Position numbers and translations under genes: made by a program. Of a stretch of 44,849 bases of DNA, positions 1-8,742 are shown piece by piece. The stretch covers positions 1-44,849 of the forward strand of contig JAFLVD010000016.1 in assembly GCA_022508485.1 (NCBI GenBank), read 5' to 3'. How positions within the stretch are numbered: the stretch's first letter is position 1; every line of letters starts with the position of its first letter. The notes beneath the pieces were generated by a model, which did no database searches, was not told where the DNA came from, and worked only from the letters and a program-made list of their open reading frames with translations. This DNA is from Clostridiales bacterium. Its GTDB lineage: Bacteria > Bacillota > Clostridia > Christensenellales > Pumilibacteraceae.

Positions 1-3
1 TGA

Positions 4-145
4 CGCCTAGATTTCTCCGCTTCGCTCGCAAGCTCGCTTCGGTCGAAATGATGTGTGGACGGCAGAAAAAGATACTACGCATAAATCAAGCGTTAACGCC
101 TTTACACGCCGCGCATCATTCCGAGCTTGTCGAGGAATCTAGGCG
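4..145. repeat. Long imperfect inverted repeat (MITE-like)
   Basis: The left arm (4-53, starting CGCCTAGATTTCTC and ending GTCGAAATGATG) is the imperfect reverse complement of the right arm (114-145, CATCATTCCGAG ... GAATCTAGGCG). The roughly 60-bp centre shows no ORF. A structurally similar unit with related arm sequence lies at 29678-29765. It looks like a non-autonomous palindromic repeat; no transposase is visible. Confidence 0.6.
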
Positions 146-174
146 AACCGCCGCAAGGAGATAACGCTCAATCG

Positions 175-223
175 ATAAAAAGCCTTCCACGTGGGCAAGC
201 CAAAGGCTTGACGAATTTGTGGT
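175..223 (+). repeat. Interspersed repeat family B, copy 1
   Basis: A 49-bp unit with core CAAGCCAAAGGCTTG followed by CGAATTTGTGGT. Further copies lie at 33688-33735 and 33745-33794, with core-only copies at 35855-35876 and (inverted) 29869-29889. The AAGCC/GGCTT core folds into a short hairpin. Confidence 0.7.
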
Positions 224-238
224 TAGTCGGGATAAAAT

Positions 239-259
239 GCCTTCCCCCCGGGGGAAGGT
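239..259. repeat. Repeat family C palindrome (partial copy)
   Basis: CCTTCCCCC and GGGGGAAGG form a 9-bp perfect stem. This is the first hairpin of the longer family C element seen at 33816-33866 and, inverted, at 37427-37482. Here only the first hairpin is present. Confidence 0.55.
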
Positions 260-284
260 AGGCGAACCGCCGCAAAGTGGTAAA

Positions 285-362
285 TAATGCCGCCACAGGC
301 GGCTACTTATTCACTATTCACTATTACCTATTCACTCGCCACGAAGTGGTGTCGGGGCGACC
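285..362 (+). repeat. Interspersed repeat family A, copy 1
   Basis: A 78-bp unit: a GCCGCC-ACA-GGCGGC hairpin, the run CTTATTCACTATTCACTA, a CCAC-GAA-GTGG hairpin, then GTCGGGGCGACC. It is nearly identical to 33868-33946, where the second stem reads CCGC-GAA-GCGG. The A-T pair has become a G-C pair on both sides of the stem, which is compensatory and argues for selection on the folded form. Confidence 0.8.
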
Positions 363-483
363 GAAAATAAATGAATAATGAAAAATGTTCGCGAAAGCGG
401 CTACCTATTCACTTTTCCCTATCACCTCTTCCCTCGTCGCAAGCACGGCTGCTTATAATTCTTATCAATTTGCCTGCACAACA

Positions 484-515
484 AAAAACCCGAAGCGAGC
501 GCTTCGGGATTTTTT
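484..515 (-). terminator. Rho-independent terminator
   Basis: CCCGAAGC (489-496) pairs with GCTTCGGG (501-508) around a 4-nt loop. On the minus strand the stem runs into a T tract, about 30 nt past the stop of the 75-residue protein gene. It ends the operon that starts at the promoter near 6528. A T run on the other side would let it work in both directions. Confidence 0.85.
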
Positions 516-537
516 TGTATTGTTGTAATTGTTGGTT

Positions 538-765
538 TTACAGTAAGCTTTTAAGCTGATCGTTTAACTCGGCAAGCTTTTCGCGCTTAACTTCTATCTC
601 GGCAGAGTACTGACGGAAGAATTGCATTTCGCGTTCAGGCGGCTCTTGTTTGCCGACGAGTGCTTCGACAAGTGCAGCCATCGAGCGCGTACGTTTGCTC
701 TCAATCTCACGCATTTCTCTCTCGATAATCGAGATTTCCTTTGCCAAATCCTTTTTCAACGACAT
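538..765 (-). CDS. 75-residue coiled-coil protein (paralogue A)
   Basis: This small, highly charged, probably all-helical protein has no signal peptide or membrane segment, so it is predicted to be cytosolic. I do not recognise the family. It is a gapless 75-residue paralogue of the product of 6657-6884, identical at about 34 positions, including MSLKK at the start, KR-x-RSM around residues 24-29 and QFFRQY at 48-53. A strong AAGGAG Shine-Dalgarno lies just upstream of the ATG. It sits 38 nt behind the giant surface protein gene with no terminator between, so the two should be co-transcribed. The pairing suggests it works with the cytosolic tail of that protein, but this is inference. Its length, conserved motifs and strong ribosome-binding site argue that it is real. 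Confidence 0.8.
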   Translation of the reverse strand: MSLKKDLAKEISIIEREMREIESKRTRSMAALVEALVGKQEPPEREMQFFRQYSAEIEVKREKLAELNDQLKSLL

Positions 766-803
766 AATAGTTATCTCCTTTTTTTATTTTTTGTTGCGAC
801 GAA

Positions 804-3800
804 TTATTCTTCCGTCGGAGTTTCTGTTGTAGGCGTTTCAGTTTCGGGGGTCTGTGCGTTATCCTTAGGCGCGTTGGCGTTGTGCGCGCTGTCGCGCATC
901 TTGGCCGCCTTAGCGCGCGTCGCCTCGACGTGAGCGCGAATCTTCTCGGCGCGTTCTTCCTCGGCCTTAGCCTTTGCCTCGAGCTTAGCGGCGCGTTCCT
1001 CGGGCGAGAGTGCGCGTTCCGCTTGCGCCCTCGTGCGCGCGGCCTCGATACGTGCGCGGCGTTTGGCGTCGGCGACAGACTTTTTGCCGTCCTCTGCCAT
1101 CTTGGCCGCACGGACCGCTGCGATAGTCGCGTCGACGGTTGCCTTCGTGCGGATAGAAACGACAATCTTCTCGGTGAGGATCTGGAACACGCCCTTCTTC
1201 CAGAGAATGAAGAGTACGAGCGCGACGATCAAGAGCGCACCGACGGCAACGACGAGCGTTACCCACCACGGCAGACCGGGCTTTTCGAATATCGAGAAGA
1301 CGACGGTGTAAAGCTCGAGCTGATAGTAGTTGCTGTCCGCCGCAACCTCGGCGGTAAGAGTGTATCTACCGGCCTTAGCTTTGGCAAGCCTATCAATCTG
1401 TTCGAAGTTGTCGTAAACAACATTTCCGGCGTCGTCTACGATAACGACGTGCGGCGTGCCGAACGCGGACGCGAAAAGAATGTGGTCGTCGGTCTTTTTG
1501 AACTCGCCTTCCGTCCAAGCGTTAACGGACGGGGTAATTGCCCAGCTGTTGTGCGCCTGCATTACCTGGAAGTCTATAATGCTTCTGAGGCCGGAATAGT
1601 TGCCGTTTTCTCTCTCGTCTACGTGAGCCACGAGGTAGTAGATACCTCTGGGCAGAGCGTTAAGCAACGCCTCGATATCTACGTTAACATGATATCCCTC
1701 GTCGATATAGAACTTTTCGAGTCCGCTTACGGGGTTGGTGCCTGCCGGGTCGGTTGTAATCTCAAACCACATATCCTCGTCGTAAGCAAGCTTAACGGAC
1801 GGTTTGGCTTTAAGCAGGTTAACGGTTCTGTCGAACGAATTGAACATCCAGTAACCGATGTTGGGGATTTCCGCCCAGCGGTTTTGCGCCTTCTCGATAC
1901 GGAACGCGTTTTCAATCTCGAACGAGCCGAGTACGCTGTTTTTACCGACAAACTTGAGCGTAGCCCAACCGACGTCGATATCGTCGGAGTAAAGCGTATA
2001 GTCGACGCCCTCTTGAAGTACCATCGAGTCGAACAACGTAATGGTGGGGCTTACGTAGTTATTGTTGTAGCCGTTGTACTCGACGTAATTGTTTTCGGGG
2101 AATTCAAGCTTGATTATTCCGTTTGCAAGGTCGTCTTCGCCTAACTCGTAAGGGTTAACCTTAAAGTTGAACTTGTACGTGAACTGATAGTATCTCGTGC
2201 CGTTATCGTCGGCGGTAGCATTCTTTTCCCACCAGTGGGTATGCTCGCCGGACGCAGGCTCGTTGGCGGGTACCGTTACTTCGAGTCTGTAGCTGCCGGC
2301 TCTGAGCGTGTAGTTAAAGTTGTACAGATAACCGGTGCCGGGAATGGGGTTGCTTGTGTCGGGAACAAGGTCGTTACCGAGCGTCATTACGCCGTAGAAT
2401 CTTCTCGTCGCACGCGACGTGTCGTCCGAATAGACGAGTGCGAACTGACCGTCTTCGACCAGCGTGTCGGTGCCTGCGTAGTAGTACGAGTAAATTACGG
2501 CGTTACCGTGCTCGGCGCGGAAGAACTCGCCGCCGAGGCTGTCGGGATCGCCGAACGTCCAACCGTCAAGATCGGACGATTCGATTTCATCTCCGGTAAT
2601 CTTGCGGAGAGCGTTGGACATGGTAACGATTAGCCACTCTCTCTTAATCTCAATCTTGGCGCCTGCGACTTCCTTGCCCTCGCCGTCTTTAATAACGTAG
2701 TTGGAAGGATTAAGCGCTATGGTCGCAACGGTATCTATGGAGGAAACCTTACCGGGCTCGCCTACGTATCCGTTGTCGTCGGTGTTGTAGGAAAGTTCGC
2801 CGAGCGCGATTAAATCGGCAAGCGTCTTTCCGTATGTAGCGAGTGCATAATCGTAGTTAAGTACAATCTTAAGCGGAACGCCGCGGTAACGCGCGTATTT
2901 ATACTTGCTGCCATCGGGATCCTTACTGCTGTCTACGACGCGTTCGCCGAACTCGTTCTCCTTCGCTTCCTCGTCGACGTATATCGCCTCGTCGAGAAGC
3001 TCTGTAATCGTGGACTCGCCGTCCAAACCGATTTGAAGCTTCCAAAGCTTGGCGCCGGCACCGTCAACATAATCTGCGTAGTCGGACGAAGGAATGGTAA
3101 GCTCTATCTTTTTCATCACCAGGCCGGTTATGGTTTTTCCGGCTTCCGCGAGCGGATAGTTGCTTTCGCCCATAACGGTTACGGTGTAGGTGCCGCCGTT
3201 AACGAACGGACCCGACTCGCCGTCGACGGAGTAATCGAGCCACATGCTCGTGTTGCGCTTGGCGTCCTCGACTTCCGCGTGTTCGGAATAAATAGTCTGA
3301 CCGTCAACGTAGTCGTCGCCCTCGACGTGAAGCACAGCATGAATCTTGGCGCTCTGGTCGGTGCCGTCGAATGTAAATATGTTAGGCATCGAATCGGAAT
3401 TAAACTGAACCCAGCTCGAACCGTCGAAGTATTCCCAGGTTACTTGAGTTTCTATTTCCGTATCCTTTGCCGCTTTAATGGAAAAGTTTACGGTGGCGGT
3501 ACCTTGATAGTTCCCTTTAAAGTTAACAATCAGTATACCGTTACCTGCGTTTTTGTTGCGGTCGTAAGCAAGCTCGTAGTCGACGCCCTGAATAAGCGTT
3601 ATAACGGTGTCGGTACCGTCGACGTCATCCTCGGACTTGGGAACGGTAAAGGTTACGTCCGCCAAAGGAGAGTGCGAGGTATCGCGATCGTATACGTAGA
3701 AGATGTTGCCTTCTTCGTCGTATTCGGCGCCGTCTTCGCCGTTAGGCTTAGGAACAATCGAAAGACCGTTCTGCAAGCTGTCGTTATCGAACTTTTGCGC

Positions 3801-6443
3801 TTTGACAACGACGTGGAACGCGGTATACGAAGGGTAATTTATCTTACCGAAGCTGCTGCCTATCTGACCGAATTCGGGCGTAATGGGCACCTCTAAGGTG
3901 TAAACGCCTGCGGTGGGCTTTTCGCCGTCCTCGGAAATAACGAGGGTCTTCTCTTTGTAGTCCAAAGCCTTAGGACCGCCGTCGTACTCGCGAACGTAGT
4001 CGTAAATAGGCGTGCCGTTAGTTTCCGAGCCGACCTGCTCATACTGGTGCAGACCGTACCTTGCCGTAACCTTTACGGGATAATACTCGTCGCCGTAATC
4101 GGAGGTTGTGTAGTTAAACAAAAGGCTTTGATCGAGGTCGTCCTTGTTGAGGTTTTCGCCGAGAGTAAATTCCCTCGTCGTCTTTTGGCCCTTTGCGTTT
4201 TGATATTCGACCGTATACACAATGGCGGAAGGAATAACCGCAATATTGCCTACGTAAGTTCTGTTGTCGTTTTTATACTCGGTTTGTCCGTTGTAGTCAA
4301 CCTTCGAAACAATGACGAAGTGCTGTTCGGTAAGAGTGTTTTCGTCATGATTCTTGCCTGACGTGCTTGCGGAAATGACCGTGTCGCCTGTAAAGTATCT
4401 GTGCGGATTGGCGTACACCAAAGCGCCGTCTTTTTGGGTAAACGACTCGGGCGCTTTGTCCTTATCCGCGCCTGTAACCGCAACGAACATGCTGTTGTCG
4501 TCGCCGTAGCCGCTTGTAATTGCGATACCTTGGTCAATCATCGACTCGGTGGTATAAAGGTGAACGTCAGACTCGTTTGTAAGCTCTTTTACAATCTTCG
4601 GCTCGCGGTAGTCGTGGGAAGCAACTTCCAAATTGGACGCGGTTTGTCCGTCGATAATAGACTTATTGCCCGAAATTACGGGGCTGCCGCCGAGCGATAC
4701 GCGAGAAAGCGAGGTAAGATACAAGCCGGCGCCGTGGTTGGCGTAATTATTGGTAACGGTGCCGCCGAATAGGTTTATATAACCCTCGAGGTTAAAGCCG
4801 CCGCCGGACGAGGCATAGTTATTTTCCACTCTGCCGCTGTACATGGTAACGACGCCGTTATAGCCTTCGTCGGAGATACCGGTAGTAGTAAGAACATGTA
4901 TGCCGCCGCCGAATGCGCGGTAACCTGCGGATGTGTACTCCGCCACAGTGTTAAGGTCATCCTTCATTAGCGCGGCGATAACGGTTTCGAGGTCTTCCGC
5001 GTTAGCGTGGCTTTCGAGCATGCTCTGAATTCTGTTATGCGCGACAACCACGTCGTCCTCGGGCGCCGCCTCATCCGCTTCCGGGTCGGTGCCTATCGTC
5101 AGCTTGGAATAATAGAGCGAAACACCGGCGCCTATCATATTTTTGGTATTCGTCGTCGTGCTGGGATAATACTGTTTTTCGCAGTTACCGAGAACGTAGT
5201 TATGGTCGATAGATCCGCCCTTGAGCGTGCCGATAACGCGAACCGTCGCCTTACTGCTGTTTCTGCGAAGGTCTAAGCCGCCGCCGACTAACTCGGCGGT
5301 AAGCGAAGCGTTTACGTTGTGGTGTATGCTGCCGCCCTCCATGTTGAATATGGATTCGCCGTCCTGCCCTGCGCAGACGTAGACGCCGGCGCCGCGGTTT
5401 TCCGAGCGGTTGTAGGAAATCTCACCGCCGGTAACCTGCATGTTACCTTTATGATAAACACAAACACCGCCGCCGCCGCAGTGGGTTGCGCCGTTTATAA
5501 GCTTTACGGTATTGTTTGTTACGACAGCGTCGCCGCCTACGGTAATCGTGGGGGTTGTAACGGCCGCGTTAAACGCCGCTATACCGCCGCCGAACACGGC
5601 AACGTTGTTTTCGATTACGCCGCCAGACATAGCGAACGAACCGTATGTATATACGCCGACGCCGCCGCCGTAAATGGTCTTGGTAACGGTGTTGACGTCG
5701 GTGGAGTCGTTATCGGCAATTCTGCCGCCGTACATTTTAACGGTGCCGTTATAAACGCCGATACCGTTACCTACTATGTACGAGCCGACAATCTTGTGGT
5801 TAACAATCTGACCGCCGTAAATGTTAAGCTTGCCGCCGGAAACCAGAATACCGCCGCCTACCGCATAGTTAGAAGAATATGCAAGCGATTCTCCTACGTT
5901 GGTTTCGTAACCGCCGGTAATCTTGCCCTGATTTTTAACGTTGCTTGTGCTGGAATCTTCTAAGTTAAGATTGCCGTTTACAAGTATAACCTGGCCGTAA
6001 GCGGTAGCCTCGTCGAGCTGGCGGTCTATATTATGACCTTTAAGGTCGATCGTTACGTTAACGCTTGCAGGAATAAGCAAACGACCGTTATCGAAATAAC
6101 CGGTCAGGGATCCGAAGCTTTTATACGGGTCGTCATCCTCTGATTTTGCTACCCAGTTGTCCTCGAGAACAAATTTAACGTATGCGTCCGTATCTGTTCT
6201 GTACGCGGTTTTCGCCAGGTCCAGGCCCCGACTCCAACCATCTTCGAAATTGGCCTCATAACTTTCGATACCTTTGTCCATGCCGTACTTGCCGAGGTGA
6301 ATGATTGCGACGGGGTCCTTAACGGGTTCCGTTTCATCGGCCAGGGCAGGAAGCGCAAATATCACGGAAATGGCCGCTACGCATGCCAAAACCGCAACAA
6401 CAAAGATCGCAAGTATCGATCTCTTATGCACTGTCTTTTCCAT
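804..6443 (-). CDS. Giant beta-helix surface protein with TM anchor and charged cytosolic tail
   Basis: This 1879-residue protein has an N-terminal signal peptide (hydrophobic core about residues 10-34, then an ALA-like cleavage region). Residues of roughly 130-620 carry many GGG-hydrophobic and 'SGG-x-I-x-NN' turns typical of right-handed parallel beta-helix (pectate-lyase-like) adhesins. A long stretch of Ig-like, MBG-like beta domains follows. One transmembrane helix lies at about 1725-1750 (PWWVTLVVAVGALL...), followed by a cytosolic tail of about 129 residues rich in Ala, Lys, Glu and Arg and predicted helical, ending in a Thr/Glu/Pro-rich tip. There is no LPXTG motif. The start is supported by AAGGAG upstream and a perfect promoter at 6528-6556. 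A signal-anchored adhesin normally ends soon after its TM segment, so the long helical tail is unusual and may contact cytosolic partners such as the 75-residue protein encoded next door. Ligand and function are unknown. Confidence 0.9.
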   Translation of the reverse strand: MEKTVHKRSILAIFVVAVLACVAAISVIFALPALADETEPVKDPVAIIHLGKYGMDKGIESYEANFEDGWSRGLDLAKTAYRTDTDAYVKFVLEDNWVAKSEDDDPYKSFGSLTGYFDNGRLLIPASVNVTIDLKGHNIDRQLDEATAYGQVILVNGNLNLEDSSTSNVKNQGKITGGYETNVGESLAYSSNYAVGGGILVSGGKLNIYGGQIVNHKIVGSYIVGNGIGVYNGTVKMYGGRIADNDSTDVNTVTKTIYGGGVGVYTYGSFAMSGGVIENNVAVFGGGIAAFNAAVTTPTITVGGDAVVTNNTVKLINGATHCGGGGVCVYHKGNMQVTGGEISYNRSENRGAGVYVCAGQDGESIFNMEGGSIHHNVNASLTAELVGGGLDLRRNSSKATVRVIGTLKGGSIDHNYVLGNCEKQYYPSTTTNTKNMIGAGVSLYYSKLTIGTDPEADEAAPEDDVVVAHNRIQSMLESHANAEDLETVIAALMKDDLNTVAEYTSAGYRAFGGGIHVLTTTGISDEGYNGVVTMYSGRVENNYASSGGGFNLEGYINLFGGTVTNNYANHGAGLYLTSLSRVSLGGSPVISGNKSIIDGQTASNLEVASHDYREPKIVKELTNESDVHLYTTESMIDQGIAITSGYGDDNSMFVAVTGADKDKAPESFTQKDGALVYANPHRYFTGDTVISASTSGKNHDENTLTEQHFVIVSKVDYNGQTEYKNDNRTYVGNIAVIPSAIVYTVEYQNAKGQKTTREFTLGENLNKDDLDQSLLFNYTTSDYGDEYYPVKVTARYGLHQYEQVGSETNGTPIYDYVREYDGGPKALDYKEKTLVISEDGEKPTAGVYTLEVPITPEFGQIGSSFGKINYPSYTAFHVVVKAQKFDNDSLQNGLSIVPKPNGEDGAEYDEEGNIFYVYDRDTSHSPLADVTFTVPKSEDDVDGTDTVITLIQGVDYELAYDRNKNAGNGILIVNFKGNYQGTATVNFSIKAAKDTEIETQVTWEYFDGSSWVQFNSDSMPNIFTFDGTDQSAKIHAVLHVEGDDYVDGQTIYSEHAEVEDAKRNTSMWLDYSVDGESGPFVNGGTYTVTVMGESNYPLAEAGKTITGLVMKKIELTIPSSDYADYVDGAGAKLWKLQIGLDGESTITELLDEAIYVDEEAKENEFGERVVDSSKDPDGSKYKYARYRGVPLKIVLNYDYALATYGKTLADLIALGELSYNTDDNGYVGEPGKVSSIDTVATIALNPSNYVIKDGEGKEVAGAKIEIKREWLIVTMSNALRKITGDEIESSDLDGWTFGDPDSLGGEFFRAEHGNAVIYSYYYAGTDTLVEDGQFALVYSDDTSRATRRFYGVMTLGNDLVPDTSNPIPGTGYLYNFNYTLRAGSYRLEVTVPANEPASGEHTHWWEKNATADDNGTRYYQFTYKFNFKVNPYELGEDDLANGIIKLEFPENNYVEYNGYNNNYVSPTITLFDSMVLQEGVDYTLYSDDIDVGWATLKFVGKNSVLGSFEIENAFRIEKAQNRWAEIPNIGYWMFNSFDRTVNLLKAKPSVKLAYDEDMWFEITTDPAGTNPVSGLEKFYIDEGYHVNVDIEALLNALPRGIYYLVAHVDERENGNYSGLRSIIDFQVMQAHNSWAITPSVNAWTEGEFKKTDDHILFASAFGTPHVVIVDDAGNVVYDNFEQIDRLAKAKAGRYTLTAEVAADSNYYQLELYTVVFSIFEKPGLPWWVTLVVAVGALLIVALVLFILWKKGVFQILTEKIVVSIRTKATVDATIAAVRAAKMAEDGKKSVADAKRRARIEAARTRAQAERALSPEERAAKLEAKAKAEEERAEKIRAHVEATRAKAAKMRDSAHNANAPKDNAQTPETETPTTETPTEE

Positions 6444-6527
6444 TTAGTCTCTCCTTAAGTTCAACCAATTCGGAAAAAATATATAAAAGTATATACTACT
6501 CCCCTTTATATACTTATTCCACTGGAA

Positions 6528-6556
6528 ATTATACCACATACAGCACACGCTGTCAA
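6528..6556 (-). promoter_or_regulatory. SigA promoter of the giant surface protein gene
   Basis: On the minus strand, TTGACA (6551-6556) and TATAAT (6528-6533) are separated by 17 nt, a perfect consensus. The predicted leader is about 75-80 nt and carries an AAGGAG ribosome-binding site. Confidence 0.88.
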
Positions 6557-6610
6557 TGATTTTTCCGAATTTTTTTACCCCTTCGCCCTCTTATCGCGTT
6601 GTTTTACAAC

Positions 6611-6636
6611 AAAAAAGGAAGCCATGCGGCTTCCCG
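6611..6636 (-). terminator. Rho-independent terminator
   Basis: GGAAGCC (6617-6623) pairs with GGCTTCC (6628-6634), followed on the minus strand by six T residues. It lies about 20 nt after the 75-residue paralogue B gene and separates it from the surface protein operon. Confidence 0.88.
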
Positions 6637-6656
6637 AAAATCATAACGGCAAATAT

Positions 6657-6884
6657 TTAATCCTGGCGTTTTAACAGCTCTTGCGCTTTTTTGAGCCTTA
6701 AACGCTTTTTGTCGATATCCTTATTATATTGACGGAAAAACTGGACTTCGTCTTTTGTCGGCTCTCTCATGCTGATAAGGCACTCCAAAAGCTGCGACAT
6801 GGAACGCATACGTTTGTCCTCAAGCTCTTCTATATCCACTTCGAGATTTGCGATTTCTCTTTGAAGCTCTTTTTTTAACGACAT
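6657..6884 (-). CDS. 75-residue coiled-coil protein (paralogue B)
   Basis: This is the second member of the 75-residue family, about 45% identical and gapless against the product of 538-765. It keeps MSLKK, KR-x-RSM, EP at 41-42 and QFFRQY. It has no signal peptide or TM segment and is rich in Lys, Glu and Arg in a helical pattern. It has its own promoter (6983-7011), a strong AAAGGAG ribosome-binding site and its own terminator (6611-6636), so it is expressed separately from paralogue A. The two copies bracket the giant surface protein gene. I know no named family; a small dimeric coiled-coil regulator or scaffold would fit the composition, but this is only a guess. Confidence 0.8.
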   Translation of the reverse strand: MSLKKELQREIANLEVDIEELEDKRMRSMSQLLECLISMREPTKDEVQFFRQYNKDIDKKRLRLKKAQELLKRQD

Positions 6885-6982
6885 GGTCTTTATCTCCTTT
6901 GGTTGGATTTAATGGTTTGCGGATATCATTCCGTCGGGATTTCTGTGTATACTACCTATTATCTGCAATGTATACGCGTTAT

Positions 6983-7011
6983 ATTATATCACAACGGTAA
7001 TCCGCTGTCAA
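6983..7011 (-). promoter_or_regulatory. SigA promoter of paralogue B
   Basis: TTGACA (complement of 7006-7011) and TATAAT (complement of 6983-6988) with 17-nt spacing on the minus strand. The predicted leader is about 90 nt. Confidence 0.88.
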
Positions 7012-7113
7012 CCTCTTTTAGAAAAAATTTACCGTTGCTTATTGGTCCTAAAAACCACACCGAGCTTAATAGTCGCATTTAAGCCGCTTCGGCATTTAAA
7101 TATCACGCTTCGA

Positions 7114-8499
7114 CTAACTCAATCTTGTGTTATCGATGATGTAGTCGGCGAGCTTATCCTCGGCGATACGGATTTGACTCATGGAATCTCGGTCGCGCAC
7201 GGTAACGGTGCCGGTGGCCTCAGTGTCGAAGTCGACGGTCGCGCAGAACGGCGTGCCTATTTCGTCCTGACGGCGGTAGCGCTTACCTATCGAACCGGGC
7301 AGATCGTACGTGCACGAAATGCCGCGTTTTCTGAGTCCGCGGTATAGCGCATCCGCGCGCTCGGCAAGCTGTTTTTGAAGCGGAAGAACCGCGGCTTTGT
7401 ACGGCGCGATAGAGGGCGCAAAATGCATAACGACGCGCGTTTCCTTTTCGAGCTGTTCCTCGTCGTACGCGTCGCACAGCACGGCGAGCATTGCGCGGCC
7501 CACGCCGAGCGACGGCTCGATAACGTACGGAATATACGTTTCGCCGGTAACGGGGTCGGTGTAATCGAGCTTTTCGCCCGAGTGCTCGGTATGCGTTTTA
7601 AGGTCGTAATCGGTGCGGTCGGCAATGCCCCACAGCTCACCCCACCCGAACGGGAACAGATATTCGAAGTCGCTCGTCGCTTTGGAATAGAATGACAGCT
7701 CGGCTTTATCGTGGTCGCGAACGCGCAGGTTTTCCTTTTTCAGCCCGAGAGTAAGAAGGAAGTTATGGCAGTACTCTTTCCAGTACTCGAACCATTTAAG
7801 GTCGTCGCCGGGCTTGCAGAAGAATTCCATTTCCATCTGCTCAAACTCGCGCAGGCGGAAAATAAAGTTGCCGGGGGTTATCTCGTTGCGAAACGACTTG
7901 CCTATCTGGCAAATTCCGAACGGAACGCGCGCACGCGCCGAGCGCGTTACGTTTTTAAAATTGACGAATATGCCCTGCGCGGTCTCGGGGCGCAGATAGC
8001 ACGTAGCGACCGAATCCTCTGTTACGCCCTGGAAGGTTTTAAACATAAGGTTAAACTTTTTGACCGGCGTAAAATCGGACTTGCCGCACACCGGGCAAGG
8101 TATCTTATGCTCGGCGACAAACGCCGACAGAGCGTCGTTATCCATAGACGCTACCGGCACATTAAGCTTATGCTTTAACGCGTACGCTTCGACGAGATCG
8201 TCGGCGCGGCAGCGGCTTTTGCACGCCTTGCAGTCCATAAGCGGATCGGAAAATCCGGCAAGATGACCGGACGCTACCCACACCTCCGGGTTCATAAGAA
8301 TAGCGCTGTCAAGTCCGAAGTTGTTTTCGGACTCGGTAACAAACTTCTGCCACCATGCCTTTTTGATGTTGTTATACAGCTCGACACCCACCGGGCCGTA
8401 GTCCCAGGTATTGGCGAATCCGCCGTAAATCTCGCTTCCGGCAAAGATTATTCCGCGCGACTTGCACAGCGCGACAAGCTTATCCATTGTTACTTTCAT
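7114..8499 (-). CDS. glyS: Glycyl-tRNA synthetase (dimeric, class II)
   Basis: This enzyme charges tRNA-Gly with glycine using ATP, in the cytosol. The 461-residue length and the N-terminus ([13 protein letters not shown], then '[14 protein letters not shown]') match the single-chain alpha2 GlyRS family, not the separate GlyQ/GlyS subunits. Two Cys pairs, C-x2-C-x3-C around residue 90 and CPVC around 136, fit the zinc-knuckle insertion. Class II motif 2 is visible as 'FRNEI' and motif 3 near '[10 protein letters not shown]', and the C-terminus is the usual anticodon-binding domain. The ATG follows an AAAGGG site. The promoter at 8530-8559 leaves a leader of only about 25 nt, so there is no room for the T-box riboswitch often found on clostridial synthetase genes. 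No convincing terminator follows. Confidence 0.97.
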   Translation of the reverse strand: MKVTMDKLVALCKSRGIIFAGSEIYGGFANTWDYGPVGVELYNNIKKAWWQKFVTESENNFGLDSAILMNPEVWVASGHLAGFSDPLMDCKACKSRCRADDLVEAYALKHKLNVPVASMDNDALSAFVAEHKIPCPVCGKSDFTPVKKFNLMFKTFQGVTEDSVATCYLRPETAQGIFVNFKNVTRSARARVPFGICQIGKSFRNEITPGNFIFRLREFEQMEMEFFCKPGDDLKWFEYWKEYCHNFLLTLGLKKENLRVRDHDKAELSFYSKATSDFEYLFPFGWGELWGIADRTDYDLKTHTEHSGEKLDYTDPVTGETYIPYVIEPSLGVGRAMLAVLCDAYDEEQLEKETRVVMHFAPSIAPYKAAVLPLQKQLAERADALYRGLRKRGISCTYDLPGSIGKRYRRQDEIGTPFCATVDFDTEATGTVTVRDRDSMSQIRIAEDKLADYIIDNTRLS

Positions 8500-8529
8500 A
8501 GCAGCACCCTTTTCGGTTTATTTTATACG

Positions 8530-8559
8530 ATTATACTCCGAAGAGTAAAGGATTGTCAA
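8530..8559 (-). promoter_or_regulatory. SigA promoter of glyS
   Basis: TTGACA (complement of 8554-8559), 18-nt spacer, TATAAT (complement of 8530-8535) on the minus strand. The short leader rules out a T-box. Confidence 0.85.
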
Positions 8560-8689
8560 TTAAATAGTAATGCATAATAAAATCCGCGCGAAACGAAGAA
8601 TCTCTACCGCAATGCCGCAACAGCGGTCCATAATTATTATCTTTTATTTCTTATCTTTTATCTTTTATTTTAGCTACGAAGTAGCGCAC

Positions 8690-8718
8690 AAGAAAAGCTC
8701 TATCTTGCGATAGAGCTT
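8690..8718 (-). terminator. Rho-independent terminator
   Basis: AAGCTCTATC (8695-8704) pairs with GATAGAGCTT (8709-8718), a 10-bp stem with a 4-nt loop followed by TTCTTG on the minus strand. It ends the InlB-repeat lipoprotein gene. Downstream (8581-8680) lie a short 'GAAGAATCTCT' repeat fragment and a GCTAC-GAA-GTAGC hairpin related to the other interspersed repeats. Confidence 0.85.
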
Positions 8719-8742
8719 AGCTTTGTTATTGATTAGTTATTA

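Larger units (their letters stand above)
1..537. other. Gene-free, repeat-rich intergenic region
   Basis: I see no credible gene in this stretch. It holds a long imperfect inverted repeat (4-145), a copy of the 'AAGCCAAAGGCTT' repeat (175-223), a CCTTCCCC/GGGGAAGG palindrome (239-259), a 'TTCACTATTCACTA' repeat unit with hairpins at both ends (285-362), and the terminator of the gene to the right. Related copies of each family occur elsewhere in the window. Confidence 0.75.

Noticed and set aside
371..559. 62-codon plus-strand ORF in the left intergenic region
   Set aside because: It runs through a repeat and the terminator hairpin at 489-508. Low complexity, with no ribosome-binding site.
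882..2144. Long plus-strand ORF (420 codons) antisense to the giant surface protein
   Set aside because: It is the shadow of a gene with strong codon bias. There is no ribosome-binding site or recognisable domain, and the opposite strand has a signal peptide, TM helix and promoter. The same holds for the long antisense ORFs at 13560-14879 and 18064-19422.
7065..7100. Hairpin after glyS as a terminator
   Set aside because: It forms a stem with a two-nt bulge (ATTTAA...GCCG / CGGC...TTAAAT) but has no T tract on the minus strand.
8500..8529. T-box riboswitch expected upstream of glyS
   Set aside because: The promoter leaves a leader of only about 25 nt; no T-box sequence or antiterminator is present.
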